A stretch of DNA of 64,000 nucleotides from Sporosarcina cyprini (GCF_022048975.1 NZ_JAKMHX010000030.1:372001-436000); one strand, 5' to 3'. Shown: positions 27,535 through 35,849, numbered from the stretch's first letter. A program made the numbers and translations. The notes: a model not told the origin generated them from the letters alone.

Positions 27535-27775
27535 CTGAATAAACCTCCTGAACAAAGAAAGGTGTCATTGCGTCAAGTGCTTCACTTAATTCTTTTTCCG
27601 AGACGCGATATTCATAATAGATACCAGCAACCATAATCACTAGATACTCAGTCTGTTTTCCTGTAGCAGCTTGAACGTATTTTTTCGCCTGCTCCAGATA
27701 AAAAGGGAACATGGAATCATCCATGTCCTCTTCAGAATGGATATGTTTTTTTAATTTATCAATGAGCGTATCCAT
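27506..27775 (-). CDS. Head-tail connector (gp6-like)
   Basis: 89 residues, all-helical pattern with EDMDDSMFPFYLEQAKKYVQAATG and a C-terminal MTPFFVQEV, typical of HK97 gp6/phage connector proteins that bind the portal. Sits directly after the capsid gene. Confidence 0.86.
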   Translation of the reverse strand: MDTLIDKLKKHIHSEEDMDDSMFPFYLEQAKKYVQAATGKQTEYLVIMVAGIYYEYRVSEKELSEALDAMTPFFVQEVYSDGETANEST

Positions 27776-27776
27776 A

Positions 27777-29126
27777 TCACGGTCCTACTGGTCCAGCTGC
27801 TCCAATTTCATAACGATAAACAGCAGGCTCGAAAGGTGAATAAACAAGCTTCCCGTCAAGTAGGTTGTAAATTTGGAATCCGATCCGGTTTGTGTCGGCA
27901 TATTTTTCAAGTAGCTTCTGCAACTGCAGCGCACCAATTACGTCTTGGATTTTAAATGCCTTGAAATCACCGAAGTACAAAACAGGTACATCTGGATCAG
28001 CACCGTCTGCAGCATCCGTCCAGTCAACTGGATAACCAACTAAGGTGTGACCGATACCACCTTCTGCCTGTGTAAATGGACGAAGCAATGGGAAGCCGTC
28101 CGCTGTTTTCATTTTTTCAATGGCCGTTAGAGCTGCACGATTGATAATGAAGCGACCTTTTTTCATGATCTCTGTTACTGGTGTGTTTTTCAATTCGATC
28201 AATGCATCGTATAGCTTTTGTCCAGCATCTGCAGCAGTTAAATTAACAACAATTGAAGGAGTAAACGCCACAGCTTTTTTTGCCAAAGCCCCTGGGTTCT
28301 CATTACCTACATCGTCACCATTAAACATGTAATTAATTTCTTTTCGGACATATGCCTTTTTCAATTCTTCGATGACAACATCTTCAACATTTACGCCTGT
28401 CATATTTATTAGCTTCTTGGTGACTGTTGCCAATGCATCGAATTCGGCTGGGTCCAAGTAAATCTCATCGAATTCAATATCTGTTTCAGGAATTGGATTG
28501 TTTTTCGCACGTTCCTTCTTGTTTACATTGGCAGTCGCCTTTTTCACCAAGACTGGATACTTTACATTGCCTTTTGTTCTAACCGTCGTACCATACTTGC
28601 GTAGCAAATTTTCTTCTTCTGCATATGTGATGATTTCTGATGCGACAACATCAGGAATAACGACTCCGCCGTTCCCTGCTTCAATTCCTAGCGAACGGGC
28701 TTCGGATTCGGAAATACGGCCAACAACAAAATTTGCAAAGGCTTGGCGAATTTCCTTCTCTTTGTTTTTTGTGGACTTATGCCCGCGTGTTGAGAGTCCT
28801 TTGCCAATTGCAGTTAGAATGCCATCACGCTGTTCAGGTGTAATGCCTTTCTCACGTTTATTTTCGTCCTGATCCTCTTCTGGGTCATCCTCTGCATCCC
28901 CATTTTCAGGATCGGTCGAATCTTTATCATTATTATCTGGATCTTCTTCAGGGAGGTTTTCAAGTGCATCCGCAATTTCTTGCGCCTCTTCTGAAAGTTC
29001 ATCAACTTCTGATTGGACTGCTTCAAGATCTTCCTCTCGAACTTCATTATTTTTCAACTTGCTTCGAAGTTCTTCCAATCGTTTTTTGTTACGTTTTTGC
29101 ATAGCCAAGAGCAATTTTCTATTCAT
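27777..29126 (-). CDS. HK97-type major capsid protein
   Basis: 449 residues. An N-terminal scaffolding delta-domain with coiled coil (about 1-60) is followed by a strongly acidic linker (about 60-93, many Asp/Glu/Asn) and the HK97 fold from about residue 125, with GNGGVVIPDVVASEI and VEDVVIEELKKAYVRKEINYMF. The delta domain is expected to be removed by the adjacent protease. Overlaps the protease gene by 4 bp. Confidence 0.94.
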   Translation of the reverse strand: MNRKLLLAMQKRNKKRLEELRSKLKNNEVREEDLEAVQSEVDELSEEAQEIADALENLPEEDPDNNDKDSTDPENGDAEDDPEEDQDENKREKGITPEQRDGILTAIGKGLSTRGHKSTKNKEKEIRQAFANFVVGRISESEARSLGIEAGNGGVVIPDVVASEIITYAEEENLLRKYGTTVRTKGNVKYPVLVKKATANVNKKERAKNNPIPETDIEFDEIYLDPAEFDALATVTKKLINMTGVNVEDVVIEELKKAYVRKEINYMFNGDDVGNENPGALAKKAVAFTPSIVVNLTAADAGQKLYDALIELKNTPVTEIMKKGRFIINRAALTAIEKMKTADGFPLLRPFTQAEGGIGHTLVGYPVDWTDAADGADPDVPVLYFGDFKAFKIQDVIGALQLQKLLEKYADTNRIGFQIYNLLDGKLVYSPFEPAVYRYEIGAAGPVGP

Positions 29127-29698
29127 TTGAGCACCTCATTAATTTTATTTAATATTTTAATCCGTCTTTCAACGGACTTATCAATTTCCTTACTGCGGAC
29201 CAATGCGGCTTCAGTATCTTCATAAGCAGGTAGGGTGACTACACTAATTTCATATAGCTCAATTTCATTCAGTGTCCGAAGTGCAGGCTCCACCGTGTAG
29301 TCCCATGATTCTTTCCCTTCATCGACGTAAAAGCCGAAAGAGCATTGATTAATATCACCGCGTTCCATACTTTCGGCAAGATCGCGACCAAGTGTAGTGT
29401 TAGGTAATTCAAGCTCGAATTTTAGCCCTCGATCATCCTCTGAAAGTTTCAGGGTACCTGCTTTTGTCCTTCCAAGTACGCTATCCCAGTTGTGGTTAAA
29501 TAAAGCGCGAATATCGCTTTCACCTGAAATAGTTTTTGTGAATGCTCCTGGAGCAATAATTTCATCGAACCAATTTCCGATGGATGTACGCGTATTGAAC
29601 ACAGCTGCATACCCACTTATTTTCAATGGTTCATTATCTTTAGCTCTTGTTTGAATGTTGGTGATGTCAACCGTCCGTGTTTCCTTCTTCCTTGTCAT
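29123..29698 (-). CDS. HK97-family prohead protease
   Basis: 191 residues: KISGYAAVFNTRTSIGNWFDEIIAPGAF, ALFNHNWDSVLGRT (catalytic His region) and CSFGFYVDEGKESWD (catalytic Ser region), the peptidase U35 signature. Start at ATG with AAGGTGG upstream. Overlaps the end of the portal gene by 32 bp. Confidence 0.93.
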   Translation of the reverse strand: MTRKKETRTVDITNIQTRAKDNEPLKISGYAAVFNTRTSIGNWFDEIIAPGAFTKTISGESDIRALFNHNWDSVLGRTKAGTLKLSEDDRGLKFELELPNTTLGRDLAESMERGDINQCSFGFYVDEGKESWDYTVEPALRTLNEIELYEISVVTLPAYEDTEAALVRSKEIDKSVERRIKILNKINEVLK

Positions 29699-30872
29699 TT
29701 TCATCACCACCTTTCAAGGAATCGTCAGTTGCTTTTTTCTCTCCGATCTTGGATAAATCATTAGAAATATAAATGGCCTGTGATTCCGGTGTATTTTGTC
29801 TTTCAAATCCAAGCATGTCAGCAACATTATCAGGTGAAGTGATACCTGTTCGGACTATGTTGTACCCAATATTCGTTTTTGTGCTATATGGAACAAAATC
29901 CAGAATGTTAATTTTGAACTTGATTCTCTTGTTCGATTTTTGGCCGAAAAAAAGAAGACTCAAATGGTCTTCGTAGTTTTTCATTATTGGCCGGACTGCT
30001 TTGTTGTGAAGATACATCATGGCTTTTTCTATATTTTCTCGAAGCATTGTTTGATATGTATCCACATTAATGCCGAGAAACTTGCCTAAGTCCTTTTTGT
30101 AGACATTTAGGTAGCCAAGTATCTTTTCATCCTCTACCGGGCTTTTCATTGTGTCAATTGCATAGCCCTTACCCAACGGAATCATTTTGATTGATCTTGA
30201 ATCGTCTATTTCCTCTAGCTGATTAAGGATAGCTTTTATTAATTTTGATTGCGCGCCATTTTGAGGATTTATGTGAGCATCCAGCTTCAACAGGAAGGCG
30301 AGTAAACCGCCTTTCGTGTATTTATTGGTCAATACCTTCTCCGCGCTCATAACGCCTTCTAACGTCCTTTTACCGAGTTGCATTAACCCGACACCTTTCA
30401 AATGGTTCGTCCCTATGTTTTTAATGTGCCGGATCATCTTATTTGGAATCTCAACATTTCCAACCCTAAAATGTTCTTTTAGCTGTTTGTCCAATTCTGT
30501 TTGTACACCTGCTGGTAAGTGTAGCTGCTTTTCATTCAAGAATGGAAAGACCTCGCCATTTAAAAGATACGTGTTTGTCATGAGCTTAATAAATTCTGAT
30601 TGAGTTAAATAGCTGTTTGGATTTTTTAATATCTGCAATGCTGGATCGTTACGTATTTCATTACCGTCACCATCTTCGACAACGATATCAGCCAACATTA
30701 ATTGATTGGAAATGTCCTGCAGTAATTCATACACATCGGATGACTCTAAAATATTTTCATCACCCACAAATATTGATGAAAAACGAACTGAACCACCAAC
30801 GCTTTCTCCTTTGCTCATGCGTTTTTCCAGTTGCCGGTAAACAAAATTAGAAAACCTATCTCTCCACGTCAA
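29667..30872 (-). CDS. HK97-type portal protein
   Basis: 401 residues forming the ring through which DNA is packaged. Contains DISNQLMLADIVVEDGDG, MRHIKNI-type IRHIKNIGTNHLKGVGLM, GKFLGINVDTYQTML and a C-terminal acidic tail. Normal size for the family. Between the protease gene and, on the other strand, a moron. Confidence 0.92.
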   Translation of the reverse strand: MTWRDRFSNFVYRQLEKRMSKGESVGGSVRFSSIFVGDENILESSDVYELLQDISNQLMLADIVVEDGDGNEIRNDPALQILKNPNSYLTQSEFIKLMTNTYLLNGEVFPFLNEKQLHLPAGVQTELDKQLKEHFRVGNVEIPNKMIRHIKNIGTNHLKGVGLMQLGKRTLEGVMSAEKVLTNKYTKGGLLAFLLKLDAHINPQNGAQSKLIKAILNQLEEIDDSRSIKMIPLGKGYAIDTMKSPVEDEKILGYLNVYKKDLGKFLGINVDTYQTMLRENIEKAMMYLHNKAVRPIMKNYEDHLSLLFFGQKSNKRIKFKINILDFVPYSTKTNIGYNIVRTGITSPDNVADMLGFERQNTPESQAIYISNDLSKIGEKKATDDSLKGGDENDKEEGNTDG

Positions 30873-30913
30873 AATCTATCACCGCCTTTCTAATTATCTT
30901 CCTTCTGCTAGTC

Positions 30914-30922
30914 TGCTATAAT
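30914..30922 (+). promoter_or_regulatory. Extended -10 promoter of the moron gene
   Basis: TGCTATAAT, a full extended -10, 22 bases before the start codon and 9 bases before the AGGAGG site. A -35 with 17-bp spacing would be TTATCT, weak. Confidence 0.7.
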
Positions 30923-30944
30923 TACCAGGAAGGAGGTGGAACTA

Positions 30945-31334
30945 ATGGATGATTTAAATAATTTTTCAGTTCACAAGGAAAACATAACTACTTTCGTGAG
31001 GCATTCAATATCAAATTGCCAAAGAATGTACAACATGTTATCTGATGAATTAGATCGTAAAGAAATTAATGAACATGCACTTTACGGTTATCATTCGATG
31101 GCATTTTCATCATTCATGACTATGAAGGCATACTACCTACAGAACGATATACTCTCTCACTGGGAGTTTGATATGTACATCGCGAAATTCGAACAGTTCA
31201 GTAGAGAATTCATTAGCAGTCGAGAAACAAATCACAGCATGCAATGGACATTCGGTTATTATCACGAATTAATAAAAGCGTTCAATAATTTAGCTGGATT
31301 GTTGGAAATAAACGAAATTAAAGTTCCAGAATGA
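30945..31334 (+). CDS. Plus-strand accessory (moron) protein of unknown function
   Basis: 129 residues starting MDDLNNFSVHKENITTFVRH, mostly helical, with many Met, Tyr, Phe and His (ALYGYHSMAFSSFMTMKAYYL). No membrane segment and no known motif recognised. It runs against the whole late operon, between terL and the portal gene, and has its own extended -10 promoter, AGGAGG site and terminator, so it can be expressed in the lysogen. Its AT content looks higher than that of its neighbours. A role in host fitness or superinfection exclusion is only inference. Confidence 0.85.
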   Translation: MDDLNNFSVHKENITTFVRHSISNCQRMYNMLSDELDRKEINEHALYGYHSMAFSSFMTMKAYYLQNDILSHWEFDMYIAKFEQFSREFISSRETNHSMQWTFGYYHELIKAFNNLAGLLEINEIKVPE

Positions 31335-31337
31335 TTT

Positions 31338-31362
31338 AAGGAGCAAAATTGCTCCTTTTTTT
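31338..31362 (+). terminator. Terminator of the moron gene
   Basis: AGGAGCAA-AA-TTGCTCCT followed by T7 on the plus strand. On the minus strand the stem is followed by TAAATC, so late transcription should pass. Confidence 0.9.
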
Positions 31363-31363
31363 G

Positions 31364-33091
31364 TTACCTATAAATATCTGCAATCAATTCGTCCATGCCG
31401 TCTTCGTCCAGGTCTTCCATCAACATCATAGTTTCTTTATGAGCAACTAAAAAAGCCACAAATCCATCAATTTTCTTTTTGGACTGTCGCTTGGAAGGTG
31501 CTTTCATGCCGTTGAGATTTGTAACCACAACCACGTTAAGAGCACAGTATACGAATAAAGGATTGTCTGTAATGATACGGCCTTCATATATTAATAGCTC
31601 GGCATCATCCAATGGCGCATTCATGACATTAGGATATTGGTTAACCGCTATACATTCGATACCAAGATTTTCAACCTTCTCAATTAACTTTTGAGACATG
31701 GCCGGGTCGTAATTCACTTGTTGAACATCGTATAAATCCATGCATTCAACAATGTATTCAAGTACCTGGTCCTGGTCAATCATCTTACCATCACAAAATT
31801 GGACAAATCCTTTTTGGGCTAAATCAGTGTAAGGAACATTATCCTCTTTTTCTCTAGTTTCAATGTTTTCAGTAGGAATGAAGTACATTTGCTTTACTTT
31901 TAAAATCGATTTACCTTCATCATTGAATGTCGGAAAATTTAAGTTCACACACGTTAAGTCGGTAGTTTTCGATAAATCCAAGCCGATATAGCACGTCTCA
32001 CCTTCCAAATTCCCTAAATCATCGACTAAGATATGCTCCACCTGATCTTGCTCAAAAAAGTTTTCTGCACCATTAACAAATACGTTCAAGTGCTTCGATA
32101 AAAACTCTGCTTTCTTATGAGCTGAACGAGCTGCCGAAATAAACTCTATTTCAAGTCCCGATATTGTTACTGAAATTCCGATGTTCGGATTGACCATTTC
32201 CCAAACCTTTCTGTCGGTCCAGTCATATCCCTTGTTCGGCTCGTAGATCATGACAAAACTTGAATCGTTATCGTCATTCTTCAATACTTCTTTGGCTTCT
32301 CGGTAGACACGCATTCCAACGGAGGACGAACCTTTTCCGGCAGTCGAGATATTAAACATTAACGGTTCATCACGCGAGATTTGAGCCGATTTAAAGTTAT
32401 CGTATTGATCCATATTTTCTTGTGCATGAAGCTCGTCATTCAAAACAAAGTGTGGATTTGAACCCTCAATCGATTGAATATTTTTCGACATTACAATGAA
32501 CTGATTTTGGTACGCTAATTCATCGTGAATATAATCATACACAACACTTGAAATAGAGCCTTTCGGACCTTTATAAATCGTGGCACTTTCGGTCAAAGCA
32601 TCATGGTTTAGGATTGTCGATGCAAATGGTTTAGCTGCGTATTGAGCCTGGTTAAAATCAGATGCACAACAATAGCAATCCGCACCAAGTACGCCCTCTC
32701 CAAACATTGCATATCCAAGCGCTCCGACAGCTACAAGCGTTTTCCCGTTTTTTTTCGGGACTTGTATGTAACTCTCCCGAATGACACGGACAATGTCACC
32801 ATTTTCATTTTCATGCACCCATCCATAGATGTTAGAAAAGGCAAACCGCTGCCAGTCTTCCAGGATAAGAGGTTGTCCAGCTAAATTTCCTTTAACATGC
32901 CGGATAAAAGTTTGAACCCAGTCCATCATTTCGTTTGCCCGGTCAACATCAAACCAAATATCTTTTCTCTTTTTCCATTTATAATATCGATCGACCATTA
33001 ATTTAATGGTAGTCGGATATTTTTTAGGGTTTTTCCTTACTTTCTTAGCAAAGATGTCTGCGTAATTTATGCCCCGTTCAATCGTAGTCAC
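31364..33091 (-). CDS. terL: Terminase large subunit
   Basis: 575 residues: ATPase with Walker A-like VPKKNGKT, Walker B FVLNDELHA, and a C-terminal nuclease with GLDLSKTTDLT. HK97-like group. Start chosen at GTG (VTTIERGINYADIF) with GGAGGTGG upstream; an ATG seven codons earlier overlaps that site. Packs phage DNA through the portal. Confidence 0.94.
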   Translation of the reverse strand: MTTIERGINYADIFAKKVRKNPKKYPTTIKLMVDRYYKWKKRKDIWFDVDRANEMMDWVQTFIRHVKGNLAGQPLILEDWQRFAFSNIYGWVHENENGDIVRVIRESYIQVPKKNGKTLVAVGALGYAMFGEGVLGADCYCCASDFNQAQYAAKPFASTILNHDALTESATIYKGPKGSISSVVYDYIHDELAYQNQFIVMSKNIQSIEGSNPHFVLNDELHAQENMDQYDNFKSAQISRDEPLMFNISTAGKGSSSVGMRVYREAKEVLKNDDNDSSFVMIYEPNKGYDWTDRKVWEMVNPNIGISVTISGLEIEFISAARSAHKKAEFLSKHLNVFVNGAENFFEQDQVEHILVDDLGNLEGETCYIGLDLSKTTDLTCVNLNFPTFNDEGKSILKVKQMYFIPTENIETREKEDNVPYTDLAQKGFVQFCDGKMIDQDQVLEYIVECMDLYDVQQVNYDPAMSQKLIEKVENLGIECIAVNQYPNVMNAPLDDAELLIYEGRIITDNPLFVYCALNVVVVTNLNGMKAPSKRQSKKKIDGFVAFLVAHKETMMLMEDLDEDGMDELIADIYR

Positions 33092-33115
33092 ATAATCCCC
33101 ACCTCCAAACATAAT

Positions 33116-33141
33116 AAAAAGTCACATCAGTTAGATGTGAC
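33116..33141 (-). terminator. Terminator between Ntn-hydrolase-like gene and terL
   Basis: GTCACATC-N5-GATGTGAC, a perfect 8-bp stem with TTTTTATTAT after it on the minus strand. It lies inside the packaging operon, so late transcripts must read through it or terL has another promoter. Confidence 0.72.
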
Positions 33142-33153
33142 CTATAATAAAAG

Positions 33154-33726
33154 TTATTTTTCTATGATTAATTCAAACTTGTTTTCATTTACAGTTTCAT
33201 CTATTCCAGCAACAAAATCATTTAGTTTTCTTTGCACTTCAAGACTTTCATGAGGAGTTTTGATACCCACTGAATCGATAAACTCGTCAAATTTTTCTTC
33301 AATCTTATTAGGATTGACTTTATCGCTGCTTAGAAAACCTTTTTCGTGCTTGTCGCCCGGAAGACCCCGTATCATCTGTTGTTCTGGCTTACTTGTAAAA
33401 TAGTAATACACTATTTTACCCCATTCATTTACTCCGCCTATAACCACCAGAACTACTCTCGGTTGATTTCTCATGGCATTAATTAATTTCTTTCTCAGAT
33501 CAATGGAAGCATTTAATAAATTATAGGGCTCTTCCTTATACGTAGCTATTCCAAAAATTTGATCTGCCATGTCTCTATCCCCAGTGACAGCGATAAATTG
33601 TTTATCACTTATTTTTCGGGACTTTTGATAATCAGTTTCCAGTGTTTCTCCGTCCCTACCAGTAACTTTGCCGTCTGAAACAACAGTAATATAGCTATTT
33701 GTGGCAATAACTGATACAAAACTCAA
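33154..33726 (-). CDS. HslV/proteasome-like Ntn-hydrolase
   Basis: 190 residues from a TTG start supported by GAGGAG about 8 bases upstream. The N-terminus reads (M)SFVSVIATNSYITVVSDGKV; after removal of Met, Ser1 would take the place of the catalytic Thr1 of HslV, with Asp17-Gly18 at the matching positions and a Lys at 34 close to Lys33 of HslV. LVVIGGVNEWGKIVYYYF also fits the beta-sandwich fold. Lies between the terminase genes and is followed by a terminator. Function unknown: protease, peptidase or amidase are all possible. The family is my inference from pattern. Confidence 0.72.
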   Translation of the reverse strand: MSFVSVIATNSYITVVSDGKVTGRDGETLETDYQKSRKISDKQFIAVTGDRDMADQIFGIATYKEEPYNLLNASIDLRKKLINAMRNQPRVVLVVIGGVNEWGKIVYYYFTSKPEQQMIRGLPGDKHEKGFLSSDKVNPNKIEEKFDEFIDSVGIKTPHESLEVQRKLNDFVAGIDETVNENKFELIIEK

Positions 33727-33769
33727 TGCAACCACTCCTCTAATCCATTTTAATAGATTATACCAGCGA

Positions 33770-34213
33770 TCAAGCTTGTCGCCACTTTTTACGATGTGCA
33801 TCCAATTGGCTTACTTTCGATTCCGGCTTTTTCATTTCTTCATCGGTTCGGACAGAAGAACCACCTGTAATCTGGTTACCAGCCTTACCTTTGTTCGTCA
33901 AACCAAGTAAATCGAGAGCCTTAGTTTTTTTATCGGACCAAGTTTCGACCTGCTGGGCAAGTGGATGCTTTGAGTTGTTTGTAGCTCCTGCCTTATTCGT
34001 ATGGCGTTGAGTGGACGGGAATCCTTTGTCTTTCCATTCTATGAACATGGTTTGATAAATTTCGAATATATCAAGGTAGCTCTCAATCAATGGATCTAAG
34101 GTGAGTGTGTAAATATCCGCGTCACGCATAATTTTTAGAATCCTATTTTTTTCAGCTTCGGTTTTTTCTACAACCAGTTGGCGCCGTTGCTTTTTCGTCG
34201 AAATTTTGCACAC
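33770..34213 (-). CDS. terS: Terminase small subunit (P27 family)
   Basis: 147 residues: DPLIESYLDIFEIYQTMFIEWKDKGF, HPLAQQVETWSDKKTKALDLLGL, the P27-type small terminase pattern that recognises the packaging site. Start GTG follows AAAGGGGGG very closely, so the start is uncertain by a few codons. Confidence 0.88.
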   Translation of the reverse strand: MCKISTKKQRRQLVVEKTEAEKNRILKIMRDADIYTLTLDPLIESYLDIFEIYQTMFIEWKDKGFPSTQRHTNKAGATNNSKHPLAQQVETWSDKKTKALDLLGLTNKGKAGNQITGGSSVRTDEEMKKPESKVSQLDAHRKKWRQA

Positions 34214-34310
34214 CCCCCTTTGTTTTTTAAAAAATATTGTCCATCGAAAGAAATGCCTGCCCTAACCGGTCTGGCGTCAAACACAAAAAAATAGAAAAAG
34301 GTAGGGGGGC
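34214..34310 (-). other. Gap between HNH and terS, possible packaging (cos) region
   Basis: About 97 bases with no gene. It includes GC-rich blocks (CTAACCGGTCTGGCG on the plus strand, GGTAGGGGGGCC) in an A-rich context. In HK97-like phages with an HNH protein beside terS the cos site lies nearby. I cannot define the cut positions. Confidence 0.3.
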
Positions 34311-34676
34311 CTATTTAAAATACCCCGCAAACACTTTTTCTTGATTCTCAGAGTTTTCTTCAATACTATGGCAAACCGGACACAATAAACGTAGGTTGCT
34401 CGGCTCTAACTTCAGTAGTGGGTTCTTCTTTATCGGTACGATGTGATGGACCTGTGCCTGTCTGCCGTAGACAAACCTTCCGCATCGTTGACAGCATCCC
34501 TTCGCTTTCTCATAGATGTATCGCCTCATGCTCTTCCAGTCATTCGAGTTGTAGAACGACTTGTTACTGTTATGGTAGATGTTCTTTAATACCCGTGGCG
34601 ATTTCCGGGTATGGTCCTCACAGTATCGGCCACGTTCTATCTTGTTAGAGCATCCATTAAAATCACAATATTTCAT
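34311..34676 (-). CDS. HNH endonuclease
   Basis: 121 residues. Two CxxC zinc pairs (CQRCG and CPVCH) surround the HNH core QVHHIVPIKKNPLLKLEPSN; a further N-terminal Cys/His cluster (CDFNGC, YCEDHTR) suggests another zinc site. HNH proteins next to the terminases cooperate in cos cleavage in HK97-like phages. Overlaps the upstream gene by 4 bp. Confidence 0.92.
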   Translation of the reverse strand: MKYCDFNGCSNKIERGRYCEDHTRKSPRVLKNIYHNSNKSFYNSNDWKSMRRYIYEKAKGCCQRCGRFVYGRQAQVHHIVPIKKNPLLKLEPSNLRLLCPVCHSIEENSENQEKVFAGYFK

Positions 34677-35005
34677 TCTGCATCAGTCGCCATCTTCTCT
34701 ACAATATACTTACGAATCGTCTCGGCCTTCTTCATGTTACCTGGTACATCGATGCCACTATGTTCAGCGAATGCAAGCAACTGGTCTGAGTTCATCTTAT
34801 CCAGTTCTGTTTCTGTTTCGATGACTTGGTCGTTTACAACGGTATAGTCTTTGTCGCCAGCAAGATCGACACCTATAATCATTGATTGAGGATTCTCTGT
34901 AACATTGAAGTCGGGTTCAACACCTGTCGGGACAAACAGGGTTCGCATTTTCTTAGTGTCCCAGTATTCAGTACCTCCTGCAGTCTTGCGTGTTTCAACA
35001 ATCAT
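34673..35005 (-). CDS. Phage protein with C-terminal HeH/LEM-like domain
   Basis: 110 residues. The end (DKMNSDQLLAFAEHSGIDVP, then MKKAETIRKYIVE) has the helix-extended-helix layout of HeH/LEM or SAP-like domains that bind nucleic acid. The first part contains IIGVDLAGDKDYTVV, reminiscent of an RNase H-like strand. AAGGAGTG precedes the ATG. Probably works with the HNH/terminase group. Confidence 0.78.
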   Translation of the reverse strand: MIVETRKTAGGTEYWDTKKMRTLFVPTGVEPDFNVTENPQSMIIGVDLAGDKDYTVVNDQVIETETELDKMNSDQLLAFAEHSGIDVPGNMKKAETIRKYIVEKMATDAE

Positions 35006-35035
35006 TGATTTTCACTCCTTATAAAAATAGTTAAA

Positions 35036-35154
35036 GACAACGCGAGGAATTGAACCTCAATAGAGTTTCCACTTGGAATTTGTGCCAGTACGATTAAAAG
35101 GCGTCTGTTGTTTCCACCAAGTACTTGTTTTCTCTTTGCAAGCCTGCCGTTGTC
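35036..35154 (-). ncRNA. tRNA-like RNA, 119 nt, function unknown
   Basis: The ends pair perfectly as a 7-bp acceptor-like stem (GACAACG / CGTTGTC). The 3' side has a canonical T-arm directly next to it: TGAGG-TTCAATT-CCTCG. Inside are a 4-bp D-like hairpin (CTTG/CAAG, 11-base loop) and a 6-bp arm ACTTGG/CCAAGT where the anticodon arm would be, but with a 40-base insert instead of a 7-base loop. No CCA is encoded. Not a normal tRNA; it could be a decayed tRNA, a tmRNA-like or a phage-specific RNA. The T-arm plus acceptor is very unlikely by chance. Confidence 0.62.
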
Positions 35155-35161
35155 GAAATAT

Positions 35162-35188
35162 AAAAAGACACCCACATTAATGGGCGTC
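35162..35188 (-). terminator. Terminator after the glycine-zipper gene
   Basis: GACGCCCA-TTAATG-TGGGTGTC with TTTTTATATTT after it on the minus strand. It ends the preceding gene just before the tRNA-like RNA. Confidence 0.85.
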
Positions 35189-35197
35189 CCTAAGTGC

Positions 35198-35677
35198 TTA
35201 TAACTCTATGTCTTGACTGTTTAAATTACTATTCTGTATTTGTTTATTCAACTGTTTGAAGAAACCATCCATGCCTATGGAAAAGTTATTACCCAAAAGA
35301 ACAATCTGTTTATCGTCATAATTAATTACAGCTACACGTAAATCCTTTTCTTTCTTCTTGTTGCCTAGCCCTGACATACCACCTATGATTCCGCCCAACG
35401 GACCTATGAGTAATGTCCCCACTGCAGCGCGACCTATCACACTCTTACTTTTTTCGGTGATTTCTTTTTCTGTTGCTACTCCTACATCGGTCACTTTGTT
35501 TAAATTCAAATTTACCTTCGACTTCTTTTTATTTTCTATGCTTGCGAAAGTTAGTTTATGCTCCTCAATTTCCCAAGTAACGTTAAGTCTTTCTTGAACT
35601 TTAAAGTTTTCTAAACCCTCAATGTGATCTGCAACAAAAGTTAACCGTTTACCTTTGTCTTTAAATAATCCAAACAT
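35198..35677 (-). CDS. Hypothetical protein with glycine-zipper segment
   Basis: 159 residues starting MFGLFKDKGKRLTFVADHIE. Two beta-rich cytosolic parts flank a glycine-zipper membrane segment (about 92-112: AAVGTLLIGPLGGIIGGMSG). Start at ATG with GGAGGGG upstream. No family with known function recognised. It stands alone between terminators, so it behaves like a moron; a membrane role such as superinfection exclusion is possible but unproven. Confidence 0.78.
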   Translation of the reverse strand: MFGLFKDKGKRLTFVADHIEGLENFKVQERLNVTWEIEEHKLTFASIENKKKSKVNLNLNKVTDVGVATEKEITEKSKSVIGRAAVGTLLIGPLGGIIGGMSGLGNKKKEKDLRVAVINYDDKQIVLLGNNFSIGMDGFFKQLNKQIQNSNLNSQDIEL

Positions 35678-35717
35678 CTTCATCCCCTCCAATTGCTAAT
35701 TGTAACCAATCCAAGAG

Positions 35718-35755
35718 GAAAAGAAAACCACCCACATATCCTTGTATTGTGGTTT
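35718..35755 (-). terminator. Probable terminator after the zinc-ribbon/HEPN-like gene
   Basis: AAACCAC and GTGGTTT pair around a 17-base loop that can also pair in part; TTTTCTTTTCC follows on the minus strand. Weaker than the other terminators. Confidence 0.5.
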
Positions 35756-35849
35756 ACTAGAATTCTCTTCACATTAATAGAATAACACTACTTTAACCAA
35801 ATGCTCTGCCGATATCCTGCCAGAAGTCTGCCATAAATAAGTACTTACC

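Noticed and set aside
35036..35154. Calling the RNA a functional tRNA
   Set aside because: No 7-base anticodon loop, no GG in the D-like loop, no CCA, and 119 nt length; only the T-arm and acceptor stem are tRNA-like.
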